DNA from: Acidobacteriaceae bacterium
Lineage (GTDB): Bacteria > Acidobacteriota > Terriglobia > Terriglobales > Acidobacteriaceae
Reading direction: 5' to 3'
NCBI GenBank assembly: GCA_003165855.1
Contig: PMXH01000365.1
Location: 2,164 to 27,203 of the forward strand
Length of the DNA stretch: 25,040 nucleotides
Positions 14,262-23,424 of the stretch are shown here, piece after piece; within the stretch, counting starts at the first letter, position 1; every line of letters begins with the position of its first letter. Under the pieces are notes generated by a model. The model was given only the letters and a program-made list of their open reading frames with translations, did no database searches and was not told the origin of the DNA. The position numbers were made by a program, and so were the translations under genes.

Positions 14262-15620
14262 ATGTCACATCTCGCCCGCAAACTCCGCTTCACGGACTAC
14301 TTCACGCTGGCCTGGGGAACAATGGTCGGCGTGGGCTGGCTGGTGGTGATGGACGACTGGCTGCTGCGCGGCGGTGCGCTGGGCGCGCTGCTAGGCTTCG
14401 CCATTGGCGGCGCGCTGCTGTTCCCGATCGGCTGGGTTTACGGCAGGCTGGTGGCTGCGATGCCCGATGCCGCGGGCGAAATCGCCTACACGGCAGCGGC
14501 TTTTTCCCGGCCCGTCAGCTTCTCCACGGGATGGATGATGATGCTGGCCTACTTCATCGTCTGCCCATGGGAGGCCGTGGCTGTGGGCCGCATCGCGGGC
14601 TATATCGTCCCTTCGCTCGACTCGATCGAGATGTACCGCATCGCCGGACGGCCCGTCTACCTCCCGCACCTCATCATCGGCCTCGGACTCACGGCGCTCC
14701 TTACTACGCTGAACTATCGCGGCATCCGCCTTAGCGCGACTTTTCAAAACTGGACCGCCTTCGGCACGCTGGCGCTGTTTGTCGTTTTCGTCGCGCTCGG
14801 CGTAAGCAGAGGATCGCCGCGGAACTTTCCTCCGCTCTTTACCCACGCGCCGCTGGTTTCGTTCCTGCTCGTAGTCCAGGTCGTCCCTTATTTCATGACC
14901 GGATTCGAATCCGTAAGCAAGGCAGCGGAGGAATCCACTCCCGAATTTCGCGGGCAGGGATTTCTCAAAGCCATCTGGATGGCCGTCCTGGTCGGCATTC
15001 TCTTTTATACGTTCGTCATTGCCGCAGTCGCGTTTGTCGCGCCCTGGCACGAGTTGACCGGGGAAAAGTTCATGACCGCAGTCGCTTTCCAGCGCGCCGT
15101 GGGTTCGCATTGGATCGTCAACATCATCCTGGCGGCGGCGCTGCTGTCGCTCTTCAAGTGCTTCAATGGAAATTTCGTAGCCGCCAGCCGCCTGCTGTTT
15201 GCCTTGGGGCGCCGGGGTATGGTCGACGCACGCGCCGGACGAATCCACCCTCAACACCAGACGCCGTCGGTCGCAGTTTTCAGCATTGGACTCGTCACCG
15301 CCGCATGTATGCTGCTGGGAGATGCCATACTGGTGCCGATTACCGAGGTGGGCTCGGTCGCCTGCGCGATAGGATGGGCAGCGACCTGTGCCTCGTACCT
15401 TAGTATGGGATGGTCGGGAACGTTGCCGGGACAGTCGAAACTCTCAGCGGCCGAATGGTTGGTTGCCGGCTTTGGGTTGCTCGTGGCCGTCGCGATGATG
15501 CTGATGAAAGTTGTTCCAGCGGTACCCGGCCACTTCACGGTTTACGAATGGCTGGCGCTCGGAATTTGGATCGTCCTGGGTGCACTCGCAAGACGTCGGG
15601 CGACAGTGGCCGAGAACTGA
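14262..15620 (+). CDS. APC-family amino-acid permease
   Basis: This 452-residue integral membrane protein has about twelve hydrophobic segments. The first carries GTMVGVGWLVVMDDWL (19-34), the TM1 region where APC transporters bind the substrate backbone. A charged cytoplasmic loop with ESVSKAAEESTPEFRGQGF (about 216-234) matches the E...A.E...P conserved segment of the superfamily, and CFNGNFVAASRLLFALGRRG (about 303-322) is another family block. It is expected to import an amino acid or amine with a proton or by exchange; the substrate cannot be told. It lies 53 bases upstream of the D-aminoacylase-like gene, which suggests that the two work on related compounds. Confidence 0.85.
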   Translation: MSHLARKLRFTDYFTLAWGTMVGVGWLVVMDDWLLRGGALGALLGFAIGGALLFPIGWVYGRLVAAMPDAAGEIAYTAAAFSRPVSFSTGWMMMLAYFIVCPWEAVAVGRIAGYIVPSLDSIEMYRIAGRPVYLPHLIIGLGLTALLTTLNYRGIRLSATFQNWTAFGTLALFVVFVALGVSRGSPRNFPPLFTHAPLVSFLLVVQVVPYFMTGFESVSKAAEESTPEFRGQGFLKAIWMAVLVGILFYTFVIAAVAFVAPWHELTGEKFMTAVAFQRAVGSHWIVNIILAAALLSLFKCFNGNFVAASRLLFALGRRGMVDARAGRIHPQHQTPSVAVFSIGLVTAACMLLGDAILVPITEVGSVACAIGWAATCASYLSMGWSGTLPGQSKLSAAEWLVAGFGLLVAVAMMLMKVVPAVPGHFTVYEWLALGIWIVLGALARRRATVAEN

Positions 15621-15673
15621 AGTGGCGCGATCAAACAAATTTGCAGTCCAGCTTTCATAAAAAAGGAAGACCG

Positions 15674-17368
15674 ATGAAGGTTCACAAACTGAAAATGTTG
15701 CTGGGGATCGGGCTACTGTTCGCCGCGTCCCTTGTGTCGCCGGCGCAATCGGCCACCTCTACTTTCGATCTTGTGATCACGAACGGCCACATTATCGACG
15801 GCACCGGTTCCCCGTGGTATTCCGGCGATGTAGGCATTCGCGATGGCAGAATTGCTGCGATCGGCAATCTGGCTGCCGCATCCCGTAAGCGAACCATCGA
15901 CGCGGCTGGCAAGGTGGTGGCGCCGGGCTTCATCGACATGCTCGGGCAGTCCGAACTCTCAATCCTCGTCGAACCGCGCCTGCCTTCGAAAATCTATCAG
16001 GGCATCACGACCGAAATCACCGGCGAAGGAGGCTCCATCGCGCCGCTCAACGAAGCCATCATCCAGGCCGATCGACTCGGCTACGACCACTACCACATCG
16101 CTCCCGACTGGCGTACCTTCCGGCAGTATTTCGCCCGTCTGGAAAAGCAGGGTATGGGCATCAACCTGGCCAGCTATGTCGGCGCCACGCAGGTCCGGCG
16201 CATGGTGCTCGGCGACGACAACAAGCAGCCCACACCGGAGCAACTTGAGCAAATGAAAGCGCTGGTGCGCGATGCCATGAAAGACGGCACTGTCGGCGTT
16301 TCTACCGCGCTCGAATACGCGCCCGCGCCCTACGCGAAGACGGAGGAGTTGATCGCTCTCGCCGCCGAGGGCGGCAAGTTTGGCGGCATTTATTCTACCC
16401 ACATGCGGGACGAGAGCAACTCGATCCTCGAAGCCATTGACGAGGCCCTGCGCATCGGACGCGAGGCCCACGTTCCCGTTGAAATCTGGCACATCAAAGT
16501 CGCCGGAAAGAATAACTGGGGACGCATGCCCGAGGTCGTCGCCAAAATCGACGCCGCGCGCGTCGCCGGCGCCGACGTGACCGCCGATACCTACGCTTAC
16601 ACGGCTTGGTTCAACGATTTCTCGGCCTTCGTTCCGCCGTGGGCCCACGACGGCGGTGCAGCAAAACTTGTCGAGAGGCTGAAAGACCCCACGACTCGCG
16701 AACGCATCCGCAAAGATATGCTCACGCCCTCGAACGACTGGGACAACGAATGGCAAGAGATTCCCGGACCCGAGGCCATCATGATCGGCGTCGTGCAAAA
16801 TCCCAAGATGCTTCCGCTGCAGGGCAAGCGGCTCTCCGAGATCGCAAAGCTCTGGAACAAAGATCCGATCGATGCCATCTTCGATTTCCTGATCGACGAT
16901 CCCTACGCAGGCGTCGCCGTCTTTGGCATGTCGCAACCCGATGTCACCCTCGCGCTGCAGCAACCCTGGGTCGCCATCGACAATGATTCGTCCGGCACTT
17001 CGCCCGAAGGTATTCTGGGCCAGGAGCATCCTCATCCCCGCGCCTACGGGACTTTCCCGCGCATCCTGCGCAAGTACGTTCGTGAAGACAAAGCTTTGAC
17101 GCTGGAAGACGCCATCCGCAAAATGTCTGCGCTGCCGGCGCAGCGGCTGCGCCTTACGGACCGTGGCGTTCTCAAAGCCGGCATGTGGGCTGACGTCGTA
17201 ATCTTCGATCCTGCAACCGTGCGCGACCTGGCCACGTTCGACAATCCAAATCAACTTTCCGAGGGGATGGACTACGTGCTGGTGAATGGCGTGCCTGTGA
17301 TCGACCAGAGCAAAATGACAGGAGCGCTACCCGGAAAAGTTCTGCGCGGCGCAGGATACGTTCCGTAG
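15674..17368 (+). CDS. Exported amidohydrolase related to N-acyl-D-amino-acid deacylase
   Basis: The 564-residue product starts with a signal peptide (MKVHKLKMLLGIGLLFAASL, cleavage near 26) and then the amidohydrolase pattern LVITNGHIIDGTGSPWYSGDVGI (33-55) and VVAPGFID (81-88). H243 in STHMRDES, H273 in EIWHIKVAG and the acidic D436/D438 in AIDNDSSG match conserved positions of D-aminoacylases. But the usual HxH after FID is replaced by LGQ (90-92), and the usual Cys of GNCG is G119 (GEGG). The start is ATG 15674, behind AAGGAAGA; a longer reading from 15410 would run through the permease gene. It probably hydrolyses an N-acyl or amide bond in the periplasm; substrate and metal content are open. 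The permease upstream suggests uptake of the product. Confidence 0.82.
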   Translation: MKVHKLKMLLGIGLLFAASLVSPAQSATSTFDLVITNGHIIDGTGSPWYSGDVGIRDGRIAAIGNLAAASRKRTIDAAGKVVAPGFIDMLGQSELSILVEPRLPSKIYQGITTEITGEGGSIAPLNEAIIQADRLGYDHYHIAPDWRTFRQYFARLEKQGMGINLASYVGATQVRRMVLGDDNKQPTPEQLEQMKALVRDAMKDGTVGVSTALEYAPAPYAKTEELIALAAEGGKFGGIYSTHMRDESNSILEAIDEALRIGREAHVPVEIWHIKVAGKNNWGRMPEVVAKIDAARVAGADVTADTYAYTAWFNDFSAFVPPWAHDGGAAKLVERLKDPTTRERIRKDMLTPSNDWDNEWQEIPGPEAIMIGVVQNPKMLPLQGKRLSEIAKLWNKDPIDAIFDFLIDDPYAGVAVFGMSQPDVTLALQQPWVAIDNDSSGTSPEGILGQEHPHPRAYGTFPRILRKYVREDKALTLEDAIRKMSALPAQRLRLTDRGVLKAGMWADVVIFDPATVRDLATFDNPNQLSEGMDYVLVNGVPVIDQSKMTGALPGKVLRGAGYVP

Positions 17369-17381
17369 CGCCAGGCTGCGC

Positions 17382-19976
17382 CTACGGCTTCAGCCGCGCC
17401 TGAGTCTCCGGCGCCGAAGTCAGCGCAACACGCGGTTCCGCCACGGTGCCCGTGATGCTATAAACCAGCGCGCCGCCGCGATCCGGCTTCATTTCCGCGC
17501 CGTGAGTTAGCTTGAGATCGAGCACCCGCCCTAGCGATGCGGTGCCGCTGATTTCATACGCTGCGAAAGGAGAAACCAGTTTCCCCTTGTCGATTTCGAT
17601 CTTCCCGGCACGCAGGCGTGCCCGGCCCTGCCAGCGCGCGACCCGCAGCGGTCCCTCGTCGCTTGAAAGTGAAATGTGGGAGAGGACTCCGTTCTGCAGA
17701 TCGAACTGCAGTGCGCCCTCGGCCGATTCCCAGAATGCTGAGGAATCGGTGCCGGACCCCGTGAGTTGATAAGTTCCCTCGGCGGTTCCTGAAATCCACG
17801 GATCGTGCATCGCATCGGCCATCTGCTGCAGTGAAATCCCTGTCAGCGTTCCGGAGCCGGTGTAGCGTGGAGAGGCTGCCGAGAAATCTATCTGCCATTC
17901 GCCACGGTGTTTTCCGCCCAGCAGGTCCGCGCGCAACTCTGAAATCTTCAGTGTCCCGCGTTCCAGATCAAGCGCAGCGGAAACCCGGTCCGCCACAATG
18001 CTACGAAACCGCAAGCGCCCGATGCTCACCTTGCCCGATGCCCGCAAGTTCTCGAGAAACGGCGATGTGGGTTCCGCAGAGGTCAGCACCTGGTACCACC
18101 GTCGCCGGCTCGGCGGCGAACCCAGCCACTCATCGAGATCGCTCAGCCCAAGTTCTTCGGCGTTCAAATTAAAGCGAATCAGGCACGCCCCGGGCATTCC
18201 GCAACCGCGCGGCAAGGTTATAGAGCCTGTCCAGCGAGCATCGGCCGCCCGCACGTTTAACTTTTCCACTCGCGCTCCATCCTGCGCAAGTAGCAGTTCT
18301 GCCGAGGAGATTTCAATCGGCCCATTTACTCCTCGCACCGTGGCACGCAGGTTGTGCAGCTGCGCCGTGCCCGTCACTTCCGGCAAAGCAAAAGCAGCAG
18401 AGGTTCCGGAAAGGTCTCCCGCCCACGATCCGGCGATTTGCAAATCCATCTGCGCCACGCCCTCGACGTTGGCCTTTATTGCCGGCAGGCCAAGCAATGT
18501 GGCCAATCGCAAGGCGTGCGACACTTCCCCATCTCCGCGTACAACCATGCCATAGCCCGACCGCGCCACCCAACCTCGCGCCTCCGCCGGTACCGGCCGC
18601 CCCAGCGCCATCGGGAAAGGGCCGTACTCGACGCGCAGCTCATCCGGAGGCGGCAAAATCTCAGCGTCCAAATGGCGGACTGATTTGCGCTGCGACGGAG
18701 CCAGAGCGCTGGCCCTGTCCGAGCGCAGAACGAACGGTATGTTCCCTGGAGCGAATTCCGCTTTGGTGATTGCCGACTGCAGACGAAGATTGGCAATCTC
18801 GCCGCGACCGTGAAACTCCAGTCCGTTGGGGAATGATCCGTTTTCTTTCACTGCGAAATTGCCTTGCACGCTTCCCGCGGCCGCGAGATCCGCCGGTAGA
18901 TCTTTCTTGGCGCGCCGGGCGAGTTGCGCCACTGCGCTCACGGGGACGCTTTCGAGGCTCAAGGATAGACTGACTTGGTTTACTCCGGGCAGCCCGACAT
19001 CGCCGTGCAGCGTGATCATGCCGTCGCTCACGGGCGCTGTGCAGAAGACCTCGTGCACCACACCTTCGATCGAGCTGTATTTGCCATCACAGTGCACTGC
19101 CAGCCGCAGTCCCTCACTGCTGGATATGTCGTAACGGCGGAAATCCTGAATGGATGTATCGGCGGTTACCTGCATCGCCGCCGGAATGCCGCTGAGTGTG
19201 GCTTCCAACCGAACTTCTCCCCGCCAGCCCTTGTCGTTTCCCGACGCCAGCTTCGTGAGTTGCCCCAGTTGCGCCTGGTCCCACTCCAGGCTGAAATGCA
19301 GGGGCGTTTCGCGCAGGCTCCCCGCCCGCTGCCATGTTCCGTTCATCCGCAGCAAGCCGGTATCGCTCAAACTCATATCGGTGCGCAGCGGTTCCGCCCT
19401 GAGGCGCACTCCCCACGTATTCTCCGATTCCTGCCACAAGGCAAAGTCCGCATTCAGTAGCGCGTATGGCTTTTTTTCCTGCCCGGCTTTGAAATTGATG
19501 CGGCCCGAACTGGCCTCGATGTAGGGAAAACCTGGGCGTACTTCTGACTTCGATTTTGCCGTGGGCGCCAGCGGCGTGCGCTCGGTGCGTTCCAGCAGAG
19601 CCTCCCAGTTCCAGCGCCCATCTACTCGGCGCACCAGATTCAAACTGGGCTCGGTCAGTTCCAGACGCGCAATGTCCAGACGTCCCCGCAACAGCGAGGT
19701 CAGCCGCACTACGGCCGTAACCTCCCGGGCGCGCAGCATCGGCTCCGCACCGAATGCTGGATCTTCGTAGATAACCAGGTTCTCCAGATCGAACCCGGGC
19801 CGTGGCAGGAATCGAAGGTGAACCGAACTGATCTCCGCTGGACGCGCGACTGCCCGGCTGATGGAATTCGTGATGCGCGCCTTGAGGCGCGAGACACCCG
19901 GACGCAGGAGAAAGAGTGCCAGCAGAATCACGGCTGCCGCGGTCACTACTCGCCCCCTGGAAGAGAGAAGCTTCAC
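17382..19976 (-). CDS. AsmA-family envelope protein
   Basis: The product has about 864 residues: an N-terminal membrane anchor (about 10-25, VVTAAAVILLALFLLRPG), then a long beta-rich periplasmic part. The start of the AsmA domain is seen in ISRAVARPAEISSVHLRFL, GFDLENLVIYEDPAFGAEPML and LLRGRLDIARLELTEPSLNLVR, and the C-terminal AsmA_2-like repeats end in GALVYSITGTVAEPRVAL. AsmA-like proteins are now seen as bridge-type lipid carriers between the membranes; that role is inferred here. I chose the GTG at 19976, whose GTGA overlaps the lepB stop by four bases. Another GTG at 20003 would overlap lepB by 31 bases. It is the last gene of the rnc-lepB-lepB row and converges on the amidohydrolase with 13 bases between. 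Confidence 0.85.
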   Translation of the reverse strand: MKLLSSRGRVVTAAAVILLALFLLRPGVSRLKARITNSISRAVARPAEISSVHLRFLPRPGFDLENLVIYEDPAFGAEPMLRAREVTAVVRLTSLLRGRLDIARLELTEPSLNLVRRVDGRWNWEALLERTERTPLAPTAKSKSEVRPGFPYIEASSGRINFKAGQEKKPYALLNADFALWQESENTWGVRLRAEPLRTDMSLSDTGLLRMNGTWQRAGSLRETPLHFSLEWDQAQLGQLTKLASGNDKGWRGEVRLEATLSGIPAAMQVTADTSIQDFRRYDISSSEGLRLAVHCDGKYSSIEGVVHEVFCTAPVSDGMITLHGDVGLPGVNQVSLSLSLESVPVSAVAQLARRAKKDLPADLAAAGSVQGNFAVKENGSFPNGLEFHGRGEIANLRLQSAITKAEFAPGNIPFVLRSDRASALAPSQRKSVRHLDAEILPPPDELRVEYGPFPMALGRPVPAEARGWVARSGYGMVVRGDGEVSHALRLATLLGLPAIKANVEGVAQMDLQIAGSWAGDLSGTSAAFALPEVTGTAQLHNLRATVRGVNGPIEISSAELLLAQDGARVEKLNVRAADARWTGSITLPRGCGMPGACLIRFNLNAEELGLSDLDEWLGSPPSRRRWYQVLTSAEPTSPFLENLRASGKVSIGRLRFRSIVADRVSAALDLERGTLKISELRADLLGGKHRGEWQIDFSAASPRYTGSGTLTGISLQQMADAMHDPWISGTAEGTYQLTGSGTDSSAFWESAEGALQFDLQNGVLSHISLSSDEGPLRVARWQGRARLRAGKIEIDKGKLVSPFAAYEISGTASLGRVLDLKLTHGAEMKPDRGGALVYSITGTVAEPRVALTSAPETQARLKP

Positions 19977-20758
19977 CGCACCACTCGCAGCGTTCGCCGC
20001 CACCGCGTCTCGTCAAAGAAGTGCAACACCACGTGCGCCAGAAAGCCAATGCGATCGCCGAAGTCAGTCTTGCGGTACTGGTCACCCGGCGTCTCAAACG
20101 ACCAATAGATGAACATGGGTCGCCCGATCACGTTTTCCTGCGGAATAAAGCCCCAGTAGCGGCTGTCCAGACTCACGTCGCGGTTGTCGCCCATCCCGAA
20201 AAAGTGACCGGGTGGCACAACCAGATCGTCTCCCTGGATGTGCGCCGGCAGCTCCGGTTCCCAGCAGGGATAGACGTTATAGCTTTCCGATGGCGGCACG
20301 GCGGGGAAGTTGTCGCGGTAGGGATTCGGGAAGGAAGCCGAGTCCTGGGAATGAATCACGTAAGGTTCTTTCAACTGTTCGCCATTGCGATACACCACGC
20401 CGTTGCGCAGGTGAATATGGTCGCCGGGCACGCCCATGATCCGCTTCACCACGTACAATCCCGGCTCACAGGGCGCTAGAAACACCACGATATCACCGCG
20501 GTGCACCTCACGATAGGGAAGCAGCGGCCCCATCCACGAACTCTTCGGGGCGAACTGAATGCGGTTCACAAAGACGTGGTCGCCGATCAACAGCGTGTTT
20601 TCCATCGAACTGGAAGGGATCTCAAACGCTTGCACCACAAAAGTGATGATGAACAATCCCGTTACCAGCACCGCGGCCAGCGACGACAGAAACTCCACCG
20701 TAGTCTCGCGTGGTTTTTCTTCGACATCGTTCTTCTCTTTGGTCTCTTTTTTCGCCAC
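19973..20758 (-). CDS. lepB: Signal peptidase I (second, downstream copy)
   Basis: From GTG 20758 the product has 261 residues: a very charged cytoplasmic start (AKKETKEKNDVEEKPRE), one membrane helix (about 26-48), the catalytic serine S51 in IPSSSMENTL, the general-base lysine K105 in YVVKRIMGVPGD, and the GDNRDVSLDSRYWGFIP box. It cleaves signal peptides at the outer face of the inner membrane. The open frame extends to a TTG at 20854 inside the first lepB, but that would give an arginine/proline-rich start without family resemblance. A hairpin TGCCG-CGC-CGGCA (20787-20799) lies in the gap. Its C-terminus TRWRRTLRVV matches the end of the upstream copy. Confidence 0.92.
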   Translation of the reverse strand: MAKKETKEKNDVEEKPRETTVEFLSSLAAVLVTGLFIITFVVQAFEIPSSSMENTLLIGDHVFVNRIQFAPKSSWMGPLLPYREVHRGDIVVFLAPCEPGLYVVKRIMGVPGDHIHLRNGVVYRNGEQLKEPYVIHSQDSASFPNPYRDNFPAVPPSESYNVYPCWEPELPAHIQGDDLVVPPGHFFGMGDNRDVSLDSRYWGFIPQENVIGRPMFIYWSFETPGDQYRKTDFGDRIGFLAHVVLHFFDETRWRRTLRVVR

Positions 20759-20823
20759 TGTTGTCCATCCGTCCTTGTTTTTCAATTGCCGCGCCGGCAG
20801 TCTAGTTCTCCACCGCGGAAAGC

Positions 20824-21630
20824 TTAGTTCACCAGCCGCAGCGTGCGGTGCCAACGCGTGATCTGGAAGATATGGGTTACCGCGTATGCAAAGTGGTACA
20901 GCTTGCTACTCACCGAAGACGGTGCCGCTGCATCCCCTTCGCTATCCTGCACCGACCAGTAAATCAAGAGCGGCCGCCCGATGATGTTAACCTGAGGCAC
21001 AAATCCCCAATACCTGCTGTCATAACTATCGTCGCGATTGTCCCCCATCACAAAGTAATGTCCCTCGGGAACAATGAGCTGTCCGTCCTCGACCAGTTTG
21101 CGCAGCTGTATCCACCACTCCGGAGTCTCTCCCGGCGCGACATCGAGCCGAGGAAAACTATCGCGGAACAAGTCGTTCGCCGGCCGGGTGAAGTGCGCGT
21201 AGGGTTCTTTCAACGGAGTTCCGTTTACAAATACCTGCTTGTTGACCAGCCGCACCCGGTCGCCGGGCACGCCAATCACGCGCTTCACAAAATGCTGCGC
21301 CGGGTTTACCGGATAATGAAACACCACGATGTCGCCGCGCTGCACCCGGCGGTAAGGCATGAAATAATCCCCAAAGCTGCCTCCTCCGTAACAAAGTTTG
21401 TTGACCAGCAGGTAGTCGCCCACCAGCAGCGTATTCTCCATGGATGGAGAAGGAATCTGAAACGCCTGCACCACGAACGTGATTACAAATACCGCGACCA
21501 CCACCGTTCCCAGGAGCGACTGCAACGAGCCGGTTACTCCCGTGCCAACAGCCACGGCGGTTCTTCGATTGTCTGAAGAGCGATCGTCGGAGCGATGATC
21601 GTCGGGGAAATGATCGTCTGGGGAACTCAT
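20824..21630 (-). CDS. lepB: Signal peptidase I (first copy)
   Basis: The 268-residue membrane protease has an acidic, repetitive N-terminus (SSPDDHFPDDHRSDDRSSD), a membrane helix (about 38-57), the catalytic S63 in IPSPSMENTL, K116 in FVKRVIGVPGD, and GDNRDDSYDSRYWGFVP. The protein ends with TRWHRTLRLVN. Its ATG directly follows the rnc stop (TGAATG), so translation is coupled. With the neighbouring copy it forms a tandem pair, similar across the catalytic core and sharing the unusual C-terminal TRWxRTLR motif, but differing in the N-terminus and in the region between the lysine motif and the GDNRD box. Confidence 0.94.
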   Translation of the reverse strand: MSSPDDHFPDDHRSDDRSSDNRRTAVAVGTGVTGSLQSLLGTVVVAVFVITFVVQAFQIPSPSMENTLLVGDYLLVNKLCYGGGSFGDYFMPYRRVQRGDIVVFHYPVNPAQHFVKRVIGVPGDRVRLVNKQVFVNGTPLKEPYAHFTRPANDLFRDSFPRLDVAPGETPEWWIQLRKLVEDGQLIVPEGHYFVMGDNRDDSYDSRYWGFVPQVNIIGRPLLIYWSVQDSEGDAAAPSSVSSKLYHFAYAVTHIFQITRWHRTLRLVN

Positions 21631-22452
21631 TCACTCACTTTGTCCAGCCACTTTACGGTCCGATCGCGATCCCCGCGTCAGCCTGGTTCCCGCCGACTGC
21701 GGTCGCGAAGCCAGATAAGCCAGCAATTGCCGCGCTGCATCCTGCTCTGCCGTCTTTTTGGTGGAACCTTGCGCGCGTCCCACGAATTCCGTCTGGCCTC
21801 CGCCGTTCTTTGTATTCAGACGAACTTCCACGGTAAATGTCTTGCTGTGTTCAGGACCCGCCTCCTGCACCATCACATAGGAAGGTTGCGGCATTCCCAA
21901 TCCCTGCAAAGTTTCCTGCAGGGCTGACTTGAAGTCGGTCATCGGCAGGCTGCCGCCTTCGCGCTCCATCCGCTCCAGTTCCGGTGCCAGAATCTCCCGC
22001 ACGATCAGTTCACGGGCCGGCTCCATTCCGCCATCCAGGTAGATTGCCGCCAGGATCGCTTCCAGAGCGTCTACCAGCATTGCCGTCTTACTCCGTCCAC
22101 CGCTCTTCTCTTCGCCCCGTCCCAGTCGGAGATAGTGCCCCAGTTCCAGGCGTTGCGCCACCCGGATCAGGTGACGCTCGCTCACGACATGGGCGCGCAG
22201 TTTTGAGAGTTCGCCTTCGCGAAACTGCGGAAAGCGATGGAACAACTCCTCGCTAGTGACCAGTGCCAGAATCGCGTCGCCCAAAAACTCCAACTGCTCG
22301 TTGTCGTTGACCCTATACTTGTTTTCTCCCGCCTGCTGAGCTTCCTGTTCTCGCGCTTGCGAGCTATGAGTAAGCGCCTGCTCGATCACTCCCCGGCGGC
22401 GGAAGCAGTAGCCTAACGCCGTTTCCAGCGCGGTGATTTCGCGTTCTTTCAT
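21631..22452 (-). CDS. rnc: Ribonuclease III
   Basis: From ATG 22452 the enzyme has 273 residues. It cuts double-stranded RNA, including rRNA precursors. The signature NEQLEFLGDAILAL carries E55 and D59, and D128 with E131 in MLVDALEAILAAIYLDGG completes the Mg2+ site. The C-terminal dsRNA-binding domain (about 173-248) starts DFKSALQETLQGLG and ends with GSTKKTAEQDAARQLLAYL. A Arg/Ser-rich tail of about 25 residues follows. The longer frame to TTG 22524 adds 24 basic residues without family resemblance. rnc next to lepB is a frequent bacterial pairing. It follows a secreted TPR gene by 76 bases. Confidence 0.95.
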   Translation of the reverse strand: MKEREITALETALGYCFRRRGVIEQALTHSSQAREQEAQQAGENKYRVNDNEQLEFLGDAILALVTSEELFHRFPQFREGELSKLRAHVVSERHLIRVAQRLELGHYLRLGRGEEKSGGRSKTAMLVDALEAILAAIYLDGGMEPARELIVREILAPELERMEREGGSLPMTDFKSALQETLQGLGMPQPSYVMVQEAGPEHSKTFTVEVRLNTKNGGGQTEFVGRAQGSTKKTAEQDAARQLLAYLASRPQSAGTRLTRGSRSDRKVAGQSE

Positions 22453-22528
22453 GATTGCACTGCCGCGCGTGCCCCGGCCGTAAGCGACGCGGCCCGGGTT
22501 CGGCCGCGAGAGAACGAAGGCCAACCCA

Positions 22529-23353
22529 TCATTTCGCCGGCGCGTCGGGGATGCCGCCGATCAACTGGATCAGCCGGTCTTTCTCCTTGCGCGCCGCGTC
22601 TCCGGCATTGGTGCCCGCCTTCGTCAAGTCCACCGCTTGGTTGGCATACTTCAGTGCTTCAGGATATTTGCTCTGCATATCCAGGGCCACGGACAGCCGG
22701 AAAACCGCGATCGAATCCACCTCCTGCGGATAGGCTTCAATCGACTTCCTCAGATTTCCTTCCGCGTCCGCCCAAGCCTTGGCGTTGAAATCCAGTGTCC
22801 CTAGAATCGCGTAAGCCTCCGATCGCACGTATCCCTTATAAACGTCCTGTTTGTCCGGAGGAAGACCCGCGGGAAGGTCCGTATCCACGGTCACCAGCGC
22901 ACGCTGCGCATCTTTTCTGGCTTCCGCTATGCGTTGATCCTTATCCAAGTCGGTGTCGCGTGTCCGCTCCGCGAGTACTTGGGCGACGCCTAAGAGCGCC
23001 TGCGGATCGTCCACATCGAAAGTCAAAATCTTCCGCGATATATCGAGCAACTTCTCCGCGTTATTGGATTGCTGGTACGAACCCATCACCGATTTGTAGA
23101 GCAGGGACCGTAACTCGCTGTCGGGAAACTTGGTTGCGAAGTCATCGGCCGCTTTCTCCTGTGCCGCCGGATCGGTCAACGCCGCCGCCGTCTTGTACGC
23201 CTCGAACTCGGGCTGCGTCTTCGCCTGCGGTGGACGCTTGCCCGCAGGTGCCGCTGTTTGTCCGGCCGGCGGAGTCTGCGCAGCAGGCTTGTTCTGACCA
23301 AAACCCCAAGCTGATATTCCCAACATTGCAATAATGATTGCTGTTCGTTTCAT
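22529..23353 (-). CDS. Secreted TPR-type protein, function unknown
   Basis: From ATG 23353 the product has 274 residues. AAGGAG six bases upstream is the best Shine-Dalgarno in the window and decides this start over a longer frame reaching 23413. A signal peptide (MKRTAIIIAMLGISAWGFGQ) is followed by a Pro/Ala/Gln-rich spacer (about 21-48), then helical repeats of TPR character (about 50-270), for example ELRSLLYKSVMGSYQQSNNAEKLLDI, SEAYAILGTLDFNAKAWADAEGNLRKSIEAYP and YPEALKYANQAVDL. It is probably a periplasmic scaffold or assembly protein. The partner is unknown; the neighbour upstream encodes another exported TPR protein. Confidence 0.8.
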   Translation of the reverse strand: MKRTAIIIAMLGISAWGFGQNKPAAQTPPAGQTAAPAGKRPPQAKTQPEFEAYKTAAALTDPAAQEKAADDFATKFPDSELRSLLYKSVMGSYQQSNNAEKLLDISRKILTFDVDDPQALLGVAQVLAERTRDTDLDKDQRIAEARKDAQRALVTVDTDLPAGLPPDKQDVYKGYVRSEAYAILGTLDFNAKAWADAEGNLRKSIEAYPQEVDSIAVFRLSVALDMQSKYPEALKYANQAVDLTKAGTNAGDAARKEKDRLIQLIGGIPDAPAK

Positions 23354-23407
23354 GGATTCTCCTTGAACTGCGATGCGCTCATTCCACTTCCACCACCGCC
23401 ATCTCCC

Positions 23408-23424
23408 GTGCATTGTAAATGCAC
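23408..23424. promoter_or_regulatory. Inverted repeat and -10-like boxes between the two TPR genes
   Basis: GTGCATT-GTA-AATGCAC is a perfect 7-bp inverted repeat. Within it, on the minus strand, lies TACAAT (23412-23417), five of six bases of a -10 box, about 59 bases upstream of the downstream gene's ATG. A second TACAAT is at 23430-23435, so CATTGTAA is repeated 18 bases apart. This may be a promoter covered by an operator, or a weak terminator of the upstream gene without a T-run. Confidence 0.4.

Noticed and set aside
15410..15673. Extended N-terminus of the amidohydrolase overlapping the permease
   Set aside because: ATG 15674 has a good Shine-Dalgarno and a clear signal peptide; the upstream part is an out-of-frame reading of the permease gene.
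15959..17254. Minus-strand ORF of 431 codons opposite the amidohydrolase
   Set aside because: Shadow of a well-supported gene; no family motifs in its translation.
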